Positions 56,386 to 64,000 of a stretch of 64,000 nucleotides of DNA are shown piece after piece (within the stretch, counting starts at the first letter, position 1; every line of letters starts with the position of its first letter). The notes beneath the pieces are model-generated. The model searched no databases. It was not told the origin of the DNA and worked only from the letters and a program-made list of their open reading frames with translations. A program made the position numbers and the translations under genes. The stretch lies in assembly GCF_017876155.1 (NCBI RefSeq), contig NZ_JAGINP010000009.1, positions 1 through 64,000 of the forward strand. Reading direction: 5' to 3'. The stretch is from Azospirillum rugosum (lineage in GTDB: Bacteria > Pseudomonadota > Alphaproteobacteria > Azospirillales > Azospirillaceae).

Positions 56386-57299
56386 ATCCACGAACGCCCA
56401 CCACCGCGCACCACGTCGGCGGCCCGTCGGAGATCCAGCTCATCCCGATCGACCGCATCCGAGTTCTCAACCCGCGGAGCCGCAATCAGAAGGTGTTCGC
56501 CAGCCTCGTCGAGAGCATCGCCACCGTCGGCCTGAAGCGTCCCATCACGGTGACCGCAAGCGGCGCCGGCAACGGAGCACCGCTCTATGACCTCGTCTGT
56601 GGCCAGGGGCGGATGGAGGCGTTCAAAGTGCTCGGCGAGACGGCCATTCCGGCGGTGGTGGTCGAGGCCGACGAGGCGGATCTCTACCTCATCAGCCTGA
56701 TCGAGAACCTGGCGCGCCGCAAGCATTCCAACCGGGATCTGCTCACCGCCGTGCGCGTGCTGGAAGAACGGGGCTACGGCGTCGGGAAGATCGCACAGAA
56801 GACCGGTCTCGACTCCAGCTACATCAACGGCATCCTCGTCCTGCTGAAAGCCGGCGAGGAGCGTCTCATCGCCGCCGTCGAGAAGGGCTGGCTGCCGATC
56901 AATCTGGCGTCCCAGATCGCCCGCGCGGGCGACGAAGAGATCCAGGTGGCGATGATGCAGGCCTACGAGACGGGGCTGCTGCGCGGCGAGCAGCTGATCC
57001 AGGTCCGCCGGCTGATCGACCGCCGGCGGGTGATGGGCAAGCAGTACGGACGCTGGGCGCCGAAGACCGACGTGCCGGTCACCCCGCGCAAGCTGCTTCA
57101 GACCTACCAGACGGAGGTTCGCCGGCGCAGCCTGCTGGTGAAGAAGGCCGAGATCGGCGAGCAGCGCCTCCTCTTCGTTGTGACGACGTTGCGCCGGCTC
57201 CTCGCGGACGAGCATTTCCGGACGCTTCTGCGGGCCGAGGGGATCGACGACCTGCCCAAGGTGCTGTCCGACCGGCTGCCGCGCGAGGCCCGGCCATGA
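56382..57299 (+). CDS. ParB/RepB-like protein 1 of the recombinase operon
   Basis: 305 aa. The ParB-like N-domain has LIPIDRIRVLNPRSRNQKVF, the CTP-binding-type box VCGQGRMEAFKVLG and SLIENLARRKHSNRDLLTAV. An HTH follows (VGKIAQKTGLDSSYINGILV), then a helical domain. Compared with ParB, GERR is replaced by GQGR. It overlaps the recombinase upstream and the next gene downstream by four bases each. Trios of recombinase and two ParB/RepB-like genes recur in rhizobial genomes (recall), with unknown function. Confidence 0.82.
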   Translation: MNPRTPTTAHHVGGPSEIQLIPIDRIRVLNPRSRNQKVFASLVESIATVGLKRPITVTASGAGNGAPLYDLVCGQGRMEAFKVLGETAIPAVVVEADEADLYLISLIENLARRKHSNRDLLTAVRVLEERGYGVGKIAQKTGLDSSYINGILVLLKAGEERLIAAVEKGWLPINLASQIARAGDEEIQVAMMQAYETGLLRGEQLIQVRRLIDRRRVMGKQYGRWAPKTDVPVTPRKLLQTYQTEVRRRSLLVKKAEIGEQRLLFVVTTLRRLLADEHFRTLLRAEGIDDLPKVLSDRLPREARP

Positions 57300-58204
57300 C
57301 CCAGGTCCAGAACGCTTTCGAAGGGACGACCATAACCCTCCCGGTCGAACGGATCCTGCCAACCCGTGCGCTGAGCAAGGACATCCGCTATTCGCCGAAG
57401 TACCGGACCATCCTGGCGTCGATTCGCGAGGTCGGCATCATCGAGCCTTTGGCCGTTCACCCGGAAAGCGCAGGAGCCGGCAAGAACGGATACTACATCC
57501 TGCTTGATGGCCATCTGCGGCTGGAAGCCCTGAAGGACCTGGGCGCGGCGGAGGCCGTCTGCCTGGTGTCCACCGACGACGAGGGCTTCACCTACAACCG
57601 GCGGATCAACCGGCTGAGCCCGATCCAGGAACACGTGATGATCTTGAGGGCGATCGAGAAGGGGCTGTCCCCGGAACGAATCGCACAGTCGCTCAACGTC
57701 AACGTCGACCGCATCCGCGAGCGTCAGCAGCTGCTCAACGGCATCGCCCCCGAGGTGGTCGAGATGCTGAAGAACAGGATGGTGAGCCAGGGCGTGTTTG
57801 CCCTGCTGCGCAAGATGAAGCCCATGCGCCAGATCGTGGCCGCCGAGATGATGATATCGGCCGGCCGCTTCACCGCCAGCTACGCGCGGATGCTCCTGGC
57901 CACCACGCGCCCCGACCAGCTGGTCGAGGGACGGAAGCCCAAACCCGCGAGCGGTGTCACTCCCGAGGACATAGCGCGCATGGAGCGGGAGATGGAAAAA
58001 CTGTACCAGGATTATAAACTGGTGGAGGACACACTTGGCGAGACCATGCTGGTTCTGGTGGTCGCCAAGGGCTTCATGACCAAGCTGTTCAGCAACGCGG
58101 CCATCGCGGACTACCTCGACAAACACCATGCCGACATTGCCAAGGAACTGAGGCGGGTCATCGACGCGGTCGCCTCCGACATCCGCGCGCCGGAGCGCGA
58201 GTGA
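57296..58204 (+). CDS. ParB/RepB-like protein 2 of the recombinase operon
   Basis: 302 aa. Similar N-domain: VERILPTRALSKDIRYSPKY, LLDGHLRLEALKDLG. The ENxxR region is replaced by YNRRINRLSPIQEHVMILRA. An HTH (LSPERIAQSLNVNVDRIRER) and a RepB-like C-terminal part (SAGRFTASYARMLLATTRPD) follow. The altered CTP motif suggests a regulatory partner of protein 1. Last gene of the operon. Confidence 0.82.
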   Translation: MTQVQNAFEGTTITLPVERILPTRALSKDIRYSPKYRTILASIREVGIIEPLAVHPESAGAGKNGYYILLDGHLRLEALKDLGAAEAVCLVSTDDEGFTYNRRINRLSPIQEHVMILRAIEKGLSPERIAQSLNVNVDRIRERQQLLNGIAPEVVEMLKNRMVSQGVFALLRKMKPMRQIVAAEMMISAGRFTASYARMLLATTRPDQLVEGRKPKPASGVTPEDIARMEREMEKLYQDYKLVEDTLGETMLVLVVAKGFMTKLFSNAAIADYLDKHHADIAKELRRVIDAVASDIRAPERE

Positions 58205-58525
58205 GCGTTCCTCGCGCCGCGCCGAGCCGCACGACGCTCGTCCGCGGCGGGCGGACTGCAGCCAGCGCTCCCCGCCCCGGCCAAACAGGGCACACCGCAA
58301 CGGGCGGATCAGCGGCATGCACGGCCTTGGGGACAGCGGGGGCGCTGGTGGGCAAGCCATGGATTTCTTGCCCCCTGCACTCCGTCGGCAGAGTGCGCAG
58401 ACGGCGCGGTCAGACCGTTGGCCGCTGGCAATGCCTCAGATTGGTGGCCGGAGCCAGTATGGGTTGGAGGGAGACCGCCCCCTCGCTTTGGCCAGTGCCG
58501 CGGGAGCGGACGCTTACCGGTCCGA
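58205..58525. other. Intergenic region between convergent operons
   Basis: 321 bases between the recombinase operon and the convergent Panacea pair. No gene, hairpin or motif was recognised. Confidence 0.3.
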
Positions 58526-59260
58526 TCAAGGAGGATTGTCGAACAGATCGCCTTGACCGTCCGCTGCATCACCTCTTCCTGGACGCTTGTCATCGGACGG
58601 GCGAGGCGCGCCGGCAAGCTCAGCCTCAGCCAGCTGGAAACCGTCGACAAAGATGGCCAGCATCTCGGCCTTCCGTTCGGGCGTGATGCGCGGGATGTCG
58701 CGCGCATCAATCAATGTCAGTCTGCGCGGCGCCTTTGGCTTTGGTGCGCTGAAATCCAGAATGGTGAAACGGGCCGCTTCGAGATCAGGATCCTGCAGCA
58801 GCAGTTCCTCAACCATCGTGACGAAGAGCGCCAGCGTCTCATCTTTCAGCGGGTTGCTCCGCCAGAAGCTGAACCATGGGAAATGGATTTGGCCGCCAAC
58901 GCCATAGATCAACGGCGGATCAAACGGAACCAAGAGATCGCGGCCGACCGGGTAGAAGCGTCGATCAACCGCCTGCACAAAGCTCGGGTTCACCCCGTCA
59001 AAATAGTCGCGAATCAATGGCAAGATGCTGAGCAGATTGCTCTGCACTCTTTCCCGCTTAACGCCGCGCCTGATCCCTTCGACGATTTGCTCGTAGCTCT
59101 GGCGAAGAACCAATAAATCATGGATTGCGCTATACAGCGGCTTGTAGGTGAAATTGGGAGGATCCAATGCGAGCGCGACCAGAACGCGCTTTACCCCCAT
59201 CGAGGTTGCCCGCCAATTGCGAGCAAGGTGCTGGAGGGAGGGCACGCGGAGCTTGGTCAT
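58526..59260 (-). CDS. Unrecognised protein paired with a Panacea antitoxin, candidate toxin
   Basis: 244 aa, starting 11 bp after the Panacea antitoxin gene with AGGA upstream. No known toxin domain was recognised. It has an N-terminal helical region (SLQHLARNWRATSMGVKRVL), hydrophobic strands in the middle (PPLIYGVGGQIHFPWFSFWR) and an acidic, disordered tail. Position right after the antitoxin and same strand fit the usual antitoxin-toxin order of PanAT systems, in which toxins vary freely. The toxin role is inferred only from this. Confidence 0.5.
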   Translation of the reverse strand: MTKLRVPSLQHLARNWRATSMGVKRVLVALALDPPNFTYKPLYSAIHDLLVLRQSYEQIVEGIRRGVKRERVQSNLLSILPLIRDYFDGVNPSFVQAVDRRFYPVGRDLLVPFDPPLIYGVGGQIHFPWFSFWRSNPLKDETLALFVTMVEELLLQDPDLEAARFTILDFSAPKPKAPRRLTLIDARDIPRITPERKAEMLAIFVDGFQLAEAELAGAPRPSDDKRPGRGDAADGQGDLFDNPP

Positions 59261-59271
59261 ACGGATCCTGA

Positions 59272-59772
59272 CTATTGGATGGAGTATGGCGATGGTACCT
59301 TCGAATAATACGCGATAATGCGGTCGTCGCCAATCTTCATTCCAGGATTGACGCTTCCCTGATGATTCCAGACCTCGTCCCAGGGGCTCCCCTTGGCATG
59401 GCTCAGCTCAACCAAATCGCCCGCGCGGAGGCGGCTATAAAAATCCACCGTCTGCTTCAGCAACTCCTCCGTATCACGGTCAAACGCATATCTTACGATG
59501 CGCCGCCTTCCGGTGTCGGGATCAATTTCCGTCGCCCTCCCTTGAATGGGTTGGCGGTCGAAAGCTTTGAATTCACGATATAAGTATTGCAATACTGGAC
59601 CATACTGCCAAGCTTCGAATTGATGCTTAACGAGCGGACGACCCAATTCGACGAGAGACCAGACGTGGCAAAAATATACGATCTTCTGCAAGGCAAGGTT
59701 AGTAACCTCGCGGTCTCGTTGCTCACAAAAATCGAGGATAAAATTTGCGACTGCTCTGCCGTCGAAACTCAT
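59272..59772 (-). CDS. Panacea (DUF4065/SocA-like) antitoxin
   Basis: 166 aa. The domain pattern is clear: VTNLALQKIVYFCHVWSLVE, EAWQYGPVLQYLYREFKAFD and the late WDEVWNHQG. Panacea domains are antitoxin modules that pair with many unrelated toxins. It is the first gene of a two-gene unit; the downstream gene is the candidate toxin. Confidence 0.85.
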   Translation of the reverse strand: MSFDGRAVANFILDFCEQRDREVTNLALQKIVYFCHVWSLVELGRPLVKHQFEAWQYGPVLQYLYREFKAFDRQPIQGRATEIDPDTGRRRIVRYAFDRDTEELLKQTVDFYSRLRAGDLVELSHAKGSPWDEVWNHQGSVNPGMKIGDDRIIAYYSKVPSPYSIQ

Positions 59773-60383
59773 GATCCTGCGCCCATATTCCTGCTACGTT
59801 CTGCCGAACTTCCGCTGATGCGCCGAGGAGCTCACTTGGCACTCGCTGACGCTGCCGGGACTTATGCCGCAATCCGCTGCTCGGTGCTCCTCAAATCATA
59901 AGTTTCTTCCCTCGCTTCTGGCGGCCTCGAAGGCACCCTGGCAAGTTTGCCATTTTCGTGGGCTTTCCGGTCTTGCCCTGCCTGGATATAGGCGCGTGGT
60001 GCACTGGGCCGCGAGCGCGCCTCGTGCTACACAGGTGGTGTCGCATGCGTGTTCGTCCAGGCAAACGACGAGTGGATGGCAGACCGCGCCCGACTCGGCT
60101 TCGAAAAGGGAGGAAGCTTCGCCCTTGCCGGCATCAGGGCGGAACCCGCACCCTGGAAGCACAGGCGTAGGCAGAGTCTCCCCCTCCCTGCCATCCGGCC
60201 TCGCCCGGACATCTCCGCTTCCCGGCGCGGGACCTCGCTTAGTGGGTTCATGGACGACCCGGATTGAGAATCAACGTCATGGCTGGCCCGGAGTATTGAA
60301 GGGATGGACCGGACTGCCGTGGCCGGCGACTCGGACGCGCCGAAATCGATCCGGCGCCGGCCATCCGTTGCCGATCATTCTCA
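59773..60383. other. Region between the Panacea pair and the integrase
   Basis: 611 bases without a convincing gene. It contains the promoter of the antitoxin operon and the 3' end of int. The overlapping frames have no motifs. Nothing else seen. Confidence 0.3.
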
Positions 60384-61829
60384 TCAGCCGTCGACCGTCT
60401 CGTGCGCCGGCCCTCCACGGGCGCCGCCACGCTTCGTCCCGGGCGGCAACGCACGGTTGGAACCGGCTCGATGCCGGAACGGACGGTAGTTCCCGATCCT
60501 CGTCCGGGACGTATACCGGCCGTCGTCATAGCCGGGCGGCTTGTCATCGGCCACCTGGATGACATTCGTCGCTCCGATGGGGTCGGCACCCGGTACGGCG
60601 GGCGGAGTTGGTGGAGGCGCTGACGGGGACTCCGCCGGCTTGGCGGAAGGCCGGCGGCCAGCAAGGACATCCTTTCGGCGTTCCGCCACCGCCTCGGCTG
60701 CGAACCGGATGGGATCGTCCTCGGTGTGCACGTAGCGCATGAACATGGTCACCGTCTTGTGGGCGGTCAGGGCCATGCCGACCTTCACTGGCACACCGGA
60801 GTTGGCGATGTCCGTCGCGGCCCGGTGGCGGATCCCGTGGGTGCCGATGTGCGGGAGGCCCGCCCGTTTCAGGATGCGCTTCCACCCGTGATAATAGGTG
60901 TTTTTGCTCATGGGCTTGGTGGGATCAAAGATGGACGGACAGACGTAGGGAGATCCCTCCAGGCGCGGAGCGGCTTCAAGGATGCGGAGCGCTTCCGCAC
61001 TGATCGGCTTCGACATTCCACCGGTCTTGCTGTCGGGCCAGACGACGCGGCGGTTCTGAAGATCGACCCACGACCATTCGAGCTGCACGATCTCCGACAT
61101 GCGGGCCGCGAACTCGAACTGCAACCGGATGGCAAGGGTAAGAAAGGGGTGTTCCAGCCCCTCGGCGTCCGCCCGGTCCAAATATGCGTACAGGATTCGG
61201 AGCTCGGCGTCCGTGATCAGCCGGGTCCTGCCGCGCTCGGGGTACTTGGGGACGTGGCGGCAGGGGTTGGAGCCGTCCGGCCGGTAACCCCAGACCTCAG
61301 CCATGTTGAACATCTTGCGCAGGAAGCCGAGCACCCGGTTCGCGTTGACCGGCGACCGCTCCATGCGCTTCATCAGCGCGGTGACGTCGGCGCGGGTCAC
61401 CTCTGCCACCTTCAGGTGCCCAAGCGCCGGGAAGATATGGGTCCGGACGTACCCACGGTTGGTGCGGACAGTCCCCGGCTTGTTCCGGGTTTCGGAGTAG
61501 TCGCGAATGAACTGCTCGCACAGTTCTTTGATGGTGGGCGCCTTCCGGGCGGCGCTTCGCTCGGCGCTCGGATCGCCACCCTTGCGCACCTCGGCCAGCC
61601 AGTTCTGGGCGATGGCGCGGGCCTGCTCGACGGTGATCTCCCCGAAACGTCCAATGGCGGGCTTGCGGCGCTGGCCGTTGCCGGTGGTGTATTGCACCAT
61701 GAAGATCTTCCGACCGAGCGGTGTGACCTTCAGAAGAAAGCCCGGTATGATCGTGTCCCGGAGTTCGTAGTCCTTGTCCTTGGGGGCGGCGGTATCGACG
61801 GCGGTCTTGGTGAGCTTCAGCTTCGGCAT
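60384..61829 (-). CDS. int: Tyrosine integrase of the island
   Basis: 481 aa from ATG 61829 with GGAGGGTAG upstream. An N-terminal arm-binding domain (DUF4102-like; YELRDTIIPGFLLKVTPLGR), a SAM-like core-binding domain (ELCEQFIRDYSETRNKPGTV) and the catalytic domain with Arg in EFAARMSEIVQLEW, HxxR in HGIRHRAATD, and His and Tyr in AHKTVTMFMRYVH. It lies 176 bp from the tRNA-Leu att site, as expected for a tRNA-targeting island integrase. The Pro-rich tail of 100 residues is unusually long. Confidence 0.93.
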   Translation of the reverse strand: MPKLKLTKTAVDTAAPKDKDYELRDTIIPGFLLKVTPLGRKIFMVQYTTGNGQRRKPAIGRFGEITVEQARAIAQNWLAEVRKGGDPSAERSAARKAPTIKELCEQFIRDYSETRNKPGTVRTNRGYVRTHIFPALGHLKVAEVTRADVTALMKRMERSPVNANRVLGFLRKMFNMAEVWGYRPDGSNPCRHVPKYPERGRTRLITDAELRILYAYLDRADAEGLEHPFLTLAIRLQFEFAARMSEIVQLEWSWVDLQNRRVVWPDSKTGGMSKPISAEALRILEAAPRLEGSPYVCPSIFDPTKPMSKNTYYHGWKRILKRAGLPHIGTHGIRHRAATDIANSGVPVKVGMALTAHKTVTMFMRYVHTEDDPIRFAAEAVAERRKDVLAGRRPSAKPAESPSAPPPTPPAVPGADPIGATNVIQVADDKPPGYDDGRYTSRTRIGNYRPFRHRAGSNRALPPGTKRGGARGGPAHETVDG

Positions 61830-62005
61830 CCTACCCTCCGGCAGGCCGGATTTCAGGAGCAGCATAGGAGCGGCCGGAAATCCAGCGATGGCATAGTTCC
61901 GGCTAGGACAGGATGAGAGCCCGACCGCAAAAATCCAGGAGGATCAAGGCATTATCGAGCAATATCGCAGAGCCGGATAGGAATAGGATAACCTCGGTTG
62001 AACGG

Positions 62006-62060
62006 CTCAAAATCCACCGGCCGCAAGGTCTTAGGGGTTCGATTCCCCTCTCTCGCACCA
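62006..62060 (+). other. attR: 3' half of tRNA-Leu(CAA)
   Basis: The 55 bases hold the anticodon loop CTCAAAATC (anticodon CAA), the variable arm GGCCGCAAGGTC, the T arm AGGGGTTCGATTCCCCT and the acceptor end CTCTCGCACCA. No matching 5' half (GCGAGAG) lies just upstream. This is therefore the duplicated target end left by integration, and the functional tRNA must be at the other end of the island, outside this window. It marks the right border of the element. Confidence 0.88.
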
Positions 62061-62202
62061 ATTCCCCTACAGCCGCTGCGGGCTTGTTCTAAAGTCCAAT
62101 TAGGCGGCGAAGCTCCCGCTCCTATGATGCGCCGCATCGACGTCCGCGGCGCCCGGCATCCTGGGGACCGGCCGCGGGTCATCGGCACCGGGAGCCTTTT
62201 CC

Positions 62203-62622
62203 ATGACCATCACCAAATCCACCGCCGCGAAATCCGCCATCCTCGCGCTCGTCGCCGGCACCCTGCTCGCCTCCGGCACGGCGCTCGCCCAGGGCGGCGG
62301 CCCGACGCCCAAGACCGCGGAAGAAGCCGCCGGCAAGCAGGTGTTCCACCAGTGCGCGGCCTGCCATTCGCTGGACAGCAGCAAGAACGCCTTCGGCCCC
62401 AGCCTGTACAACGTCGTCGGCCGCAAGGCCGGAAGCATCCCGCGCTTCGACTATTCGGACGCGCTGAAGGCCTCCAACATCACCTGGACGGAGGACAGCC
62501 TGCGCCAGTGGATCGCCGGCAACGACAAGTTCGTCCCCGGGACCCGCATGCGCCACGTCGCCATCACCGACCGGGCCGAGCAGGACTATCTGATCGCCTT
62601 CCTGAAGTCGCTGAAGCAGTGA
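62203..62622 (+). CDS. Exported c-type cytochrome
   Basis: 139 aa. Signal peptide about 1-30 (ending GTALAQ), then a mono-heme class I cytochrome: heme site CAACH, FGPSLYNVVGRKAGS, and the Met ligand region PGTRM. A soluble periplasmic electron carrier. It belongs to the chromosomal side of the att site and sits beside genes typical of PQQ-dependent alcohol oxidation, so it may accept electrons from a quinoprotein dehydrogenase. Confidence 0.92.
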   Translation: MTITKSTAAKSAILALVAGTLLASGTALAQGGGPTPKTAEEAAGKQVFHQCAACHSLDSSKNAFGPSLYNVVGRKAGSIPRFDYSDALKASNITWTEDSLRQWIAGNDKFVPGTRMRHVAITDRAEQDYLIAFLKSLKQ

Positions 62623-62643
62623 CGGCCGCTCGCCGGGACACGC

Positions 62644-63201
62644 TCACCGATCGGCCACCGGCAGCGGCTTGGCCTCTTCGGTGGGCAGCCCGGCCTCGGC
62701 CCAGCCGTCCATCCCGTCGCGGAACCAGTAGACCCGGCGGTAGCCCATCGCCAGCGCGCGCTTCGCCGCGTTCCACGACATCCAGCAGTCGGCCAGGCAG
62801 TAGAACATCAGCCCGCGGCCGCGGTCGCCCTTGGTCAGAGCCTCCAGGCGGCCGCGGAAGTAGCCTTCCAGTTCCGGTGTCAGGGCGCCCAGACCGACGT
62901 TGGGCAGCCAGACGCCGCCGGGAATTTGCGGAAAGGGCTTCGCGACGATCCAGGGGCCGCCGGGCAGCGTGCTGCGGTCGAGCTTCAGGACATTGACCGG
63001 AAGGACCTCGCCCGCCTCCACCAGCGCGCGGGCCCGGGCGGTGTCCACCGTGACCGCCCCCGGCAGCCCGGCCGGCGTCGGGGAACGGTAGTCGGTCATG
63101 CGGTAGCCGTCCGGGATCGGGGCCGGTTCCGCCGCCAGCGCCGCGCCCGACAGGAACGCCAGCAGAAGCGCCGTCCCGGCGCCGCGTGTCAGCCCCCGCA
63201 T
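62644..63201 (-). CDS. PQQ-dependent catabolism-associated CXXCW protein
   Basis: 185 aa. Signal peptide 1-23 (ending ALAAEP), then a rhodanese-like domain with the characteristic CLADCWMSWNAAKRAL motif (CxxCW) and VYWFRDGMDGW. Proteins of this family accompany PQQ-linked alcohol oxidation systems. Divergent relative to the cytochrome. Confidence 0.9.
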   Translation of the reverse strand: MRGLTRGAGTALLLAFLSGAALAAEPAPIPDGYRMTDYRSPTPAGLPGAVTVDTARARALVEAGEVLPVNVLKLDRSTLPGGPWIVAKPFPQIPGGVWLPNVGLGALTPELEGYFRGRLEALTKGDRGRGLMFYCLADCWMSWNAAKRALAMGYRRVYWFRDGMDGWAEAGLPTEEAKPLPVADR

Positions 63202-63449
63202 CCCGCTTCTCCCTCCGTTTTTTCTTGTCGCCCCACGAAATCGCCGGGGTCCGGAAGGGTCAAGTTGCCCGATAGTCGAATACCGGGGGGTGGGAAGCGG
63301 ACCCTATCCTTGTCCCCCGACGTCACGCGCGACCGACTGTCGCTGAACCGGTTGTCCTGCCGATGCCCAACTTGCAAAAGATGGCCGGAAATACCATCAT
63401 CAGGCTTGGGAGAACGGGGAGCCTAGGCCCCGCCCTCCCAGCCCGATCC

Positions 63450-63524
63450 CTACCGGTTCAGGAGATCAAGGATCGCCTTGACCACCTGGAGCAGCAGGAT
63501 CAGGAGCGTCAGGATTTTCTCCAT
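63450..63524 (-). CDS. Tiny hydrophobic peptide, 24 aa
   Basis: Begins MEKILTLLILLLQ and ends ILDLLNR; one amphipathic or membrane helix. AAGGAG lies nine bases before the ATG (an ATG at 63533 touching that SD would add three residues). A hairpin with stem GGGG/CCCC flanked by GGGAG/CTCCC follows the stop. It resembles small membrane peptides, including type I toxins, but no antisense RNA was identified. Confidence 0.4.
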   Translation of the reverse strand: MEKILTLLILLLQVVKAILDLLNR

Positions 63525-63643
63525 CCTCGACATCTCCTTGTTGCGTGGCACGGGCGGTGGCCGATCCGCCGCCCTGTCCACCGCGCAACTGTGACGCGAC
63601 CCACTCCGCACACATACGCAATTTTTGTCGCAGGGGTTCGCCC

Positions 63644-64000
63644 ATGCGCCTGATGCTCCTCGCCCGGATTTTTGCGGCCCTGATCCTTCTGGTGGTGAGC
63701 ATCGCCGGACCGGCGGGTGCCGCCGGGAAGCCGACGGTGACCGTCGGCGTGCTGAAGTTCGGCACGGTCAGCTGGGAGCTGGACGTCATCCGGCAGCACC
63801 GCCTGGACGAGGCCGCGGGGTTCGAGCTGAAGCTCGTGGAACTGGCCGGCAGCCAGGCGACGCAGGTGGCCTTGCAGGCCGGGTCGGTGGACCTGATCGC
63901 CAGCGACTGGCTGTGGGTGGCGCGCCAGCGCGCGGCCGGCGCCGACCTGACCTTCATCCCCCATTCCGCCGCGGTCGGTGCGCTGGTGGTGCCGGCGGAC
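63644..64000 (+). CDS. ABC substrate-binding protein, N-terminal part
   Basis: The gene runs off the window after 119 residues. Signal peptide about 1-27 (ending GPAGAA), then an SsuA/NMT1-like periplasmic binding domain: VGVLKFGTVSWELDVIRQHR, FELKLVELAGSQATQVALQA and VDLIASDWLWVARQR. Such binding proteins occur beside PQQ-dependent alcohol dehydrogenase genes. Substrate not known. Confidence 0.82.
   Translation, partial: MRLMLLARIFAALILLVVSIAGPAGAAGKPTVTVGVLKFGTVSWELDVIRQHRLDEAAGFELKLVELAGSQATQVALQAGSVDLIASDWLWVARQRAAGADLTFIPHSAAVGALVVPAD

Noticed and set aside
62006-62060. Functional tRNA-Leu gene
   Set aside because: The 5' half is absent; the bases before 62006 do not form the D arm or pair with the acceptor end.

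Overview
The window is high-GC alphaproteobacterial DNA, most likely from an Azospirillum-like member of the Rhodospirillales. The grounds are the codon bias, a MucR/Ros regulator, PQQ-catabolism genes at the right edge, and several GGDEF and chemotaxis genes. This assignment is inferred from gene content only. Nearly all of the window (about 1-62060) reads as one integrative conjugative element (ICE). Its right end is a 55-bp copy of the 3' half of tRNA-Leu(CAA) at 62006-62060, next to a tyrosine integrase. The left end and the intact tRNA are not in the window.

Left arm (0.7-16.4 kb, all minus strand): a complete trbBCDEJKLFGI mating-pair module, a ribbon-helix-helix protein, a coupling protein split into two genes, a VirD2-type relaxase, a parA/RHH/parA-like cassette, three iterons, a RepA initiator and an AlpA-like regulator. 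Nearly all of these genes overlap or abut, as in Tn4371-like ICEs. Further backbone genes follow: a frameshifted DUF6499/DUF2285 gene, a second DUF2285-like gene, an XRE regulator and the antirestriction gene ardC.

Cargo 1 (16.9-32 kb) is devoted to potassium: a pentapeptide-repeat/K+ channel fusion, Kup, and kdpFABCDE with extra small membrane proteins. A ptsN-like gene with a frameshift follows kdpE.

Cargo 2 (32-52 kb) is patchy. It holds small regulators, a receiver protein, MucR, an SF1 helicase plus HNH nuclease pair that may be a defence system, a GNAT acetyltransferase, two membrane diguanylate cyclases and several XRE regulators. It also holds debris of older insertions: a GGDEF fragment, an XRE fragment, an ISL3/IS66 chimera, an integrase stump beside a tRNA-Arg(CCG) fragment, a broken flavin monooxygenase, and a chemoreceptor cut by an intact IS4-family element.

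Right arm (52-62 kb): a large ParB-like backbone protein, an XRE regulator with a palindromic operator, an operon of a large serine recombinase and two ParB/RepB-like proteins, a Panacea (DUF4065) antitoxin with an unrecognised partner that is a candidate toxin, and the integrase. Beyond the att site lie ordinary chromosomal genes: a cytochrome c, a CXXCW rhodanese-like protein, a tiny hydrophobic peptide and the start of an ABC substrate-binding protein.

The most novel signal is a pair of about 75-bp elements (20719-20795 and 54240-54312). They lie 250-290 bp upstream of ardC and of the large parB, 33 kb apart. Their hairpins keep pairing through compensatory base changes, and both are followed by hairpin-rich leaders. 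They may be structured leader RNAs or single-strand promoters used just after conjugative entry.
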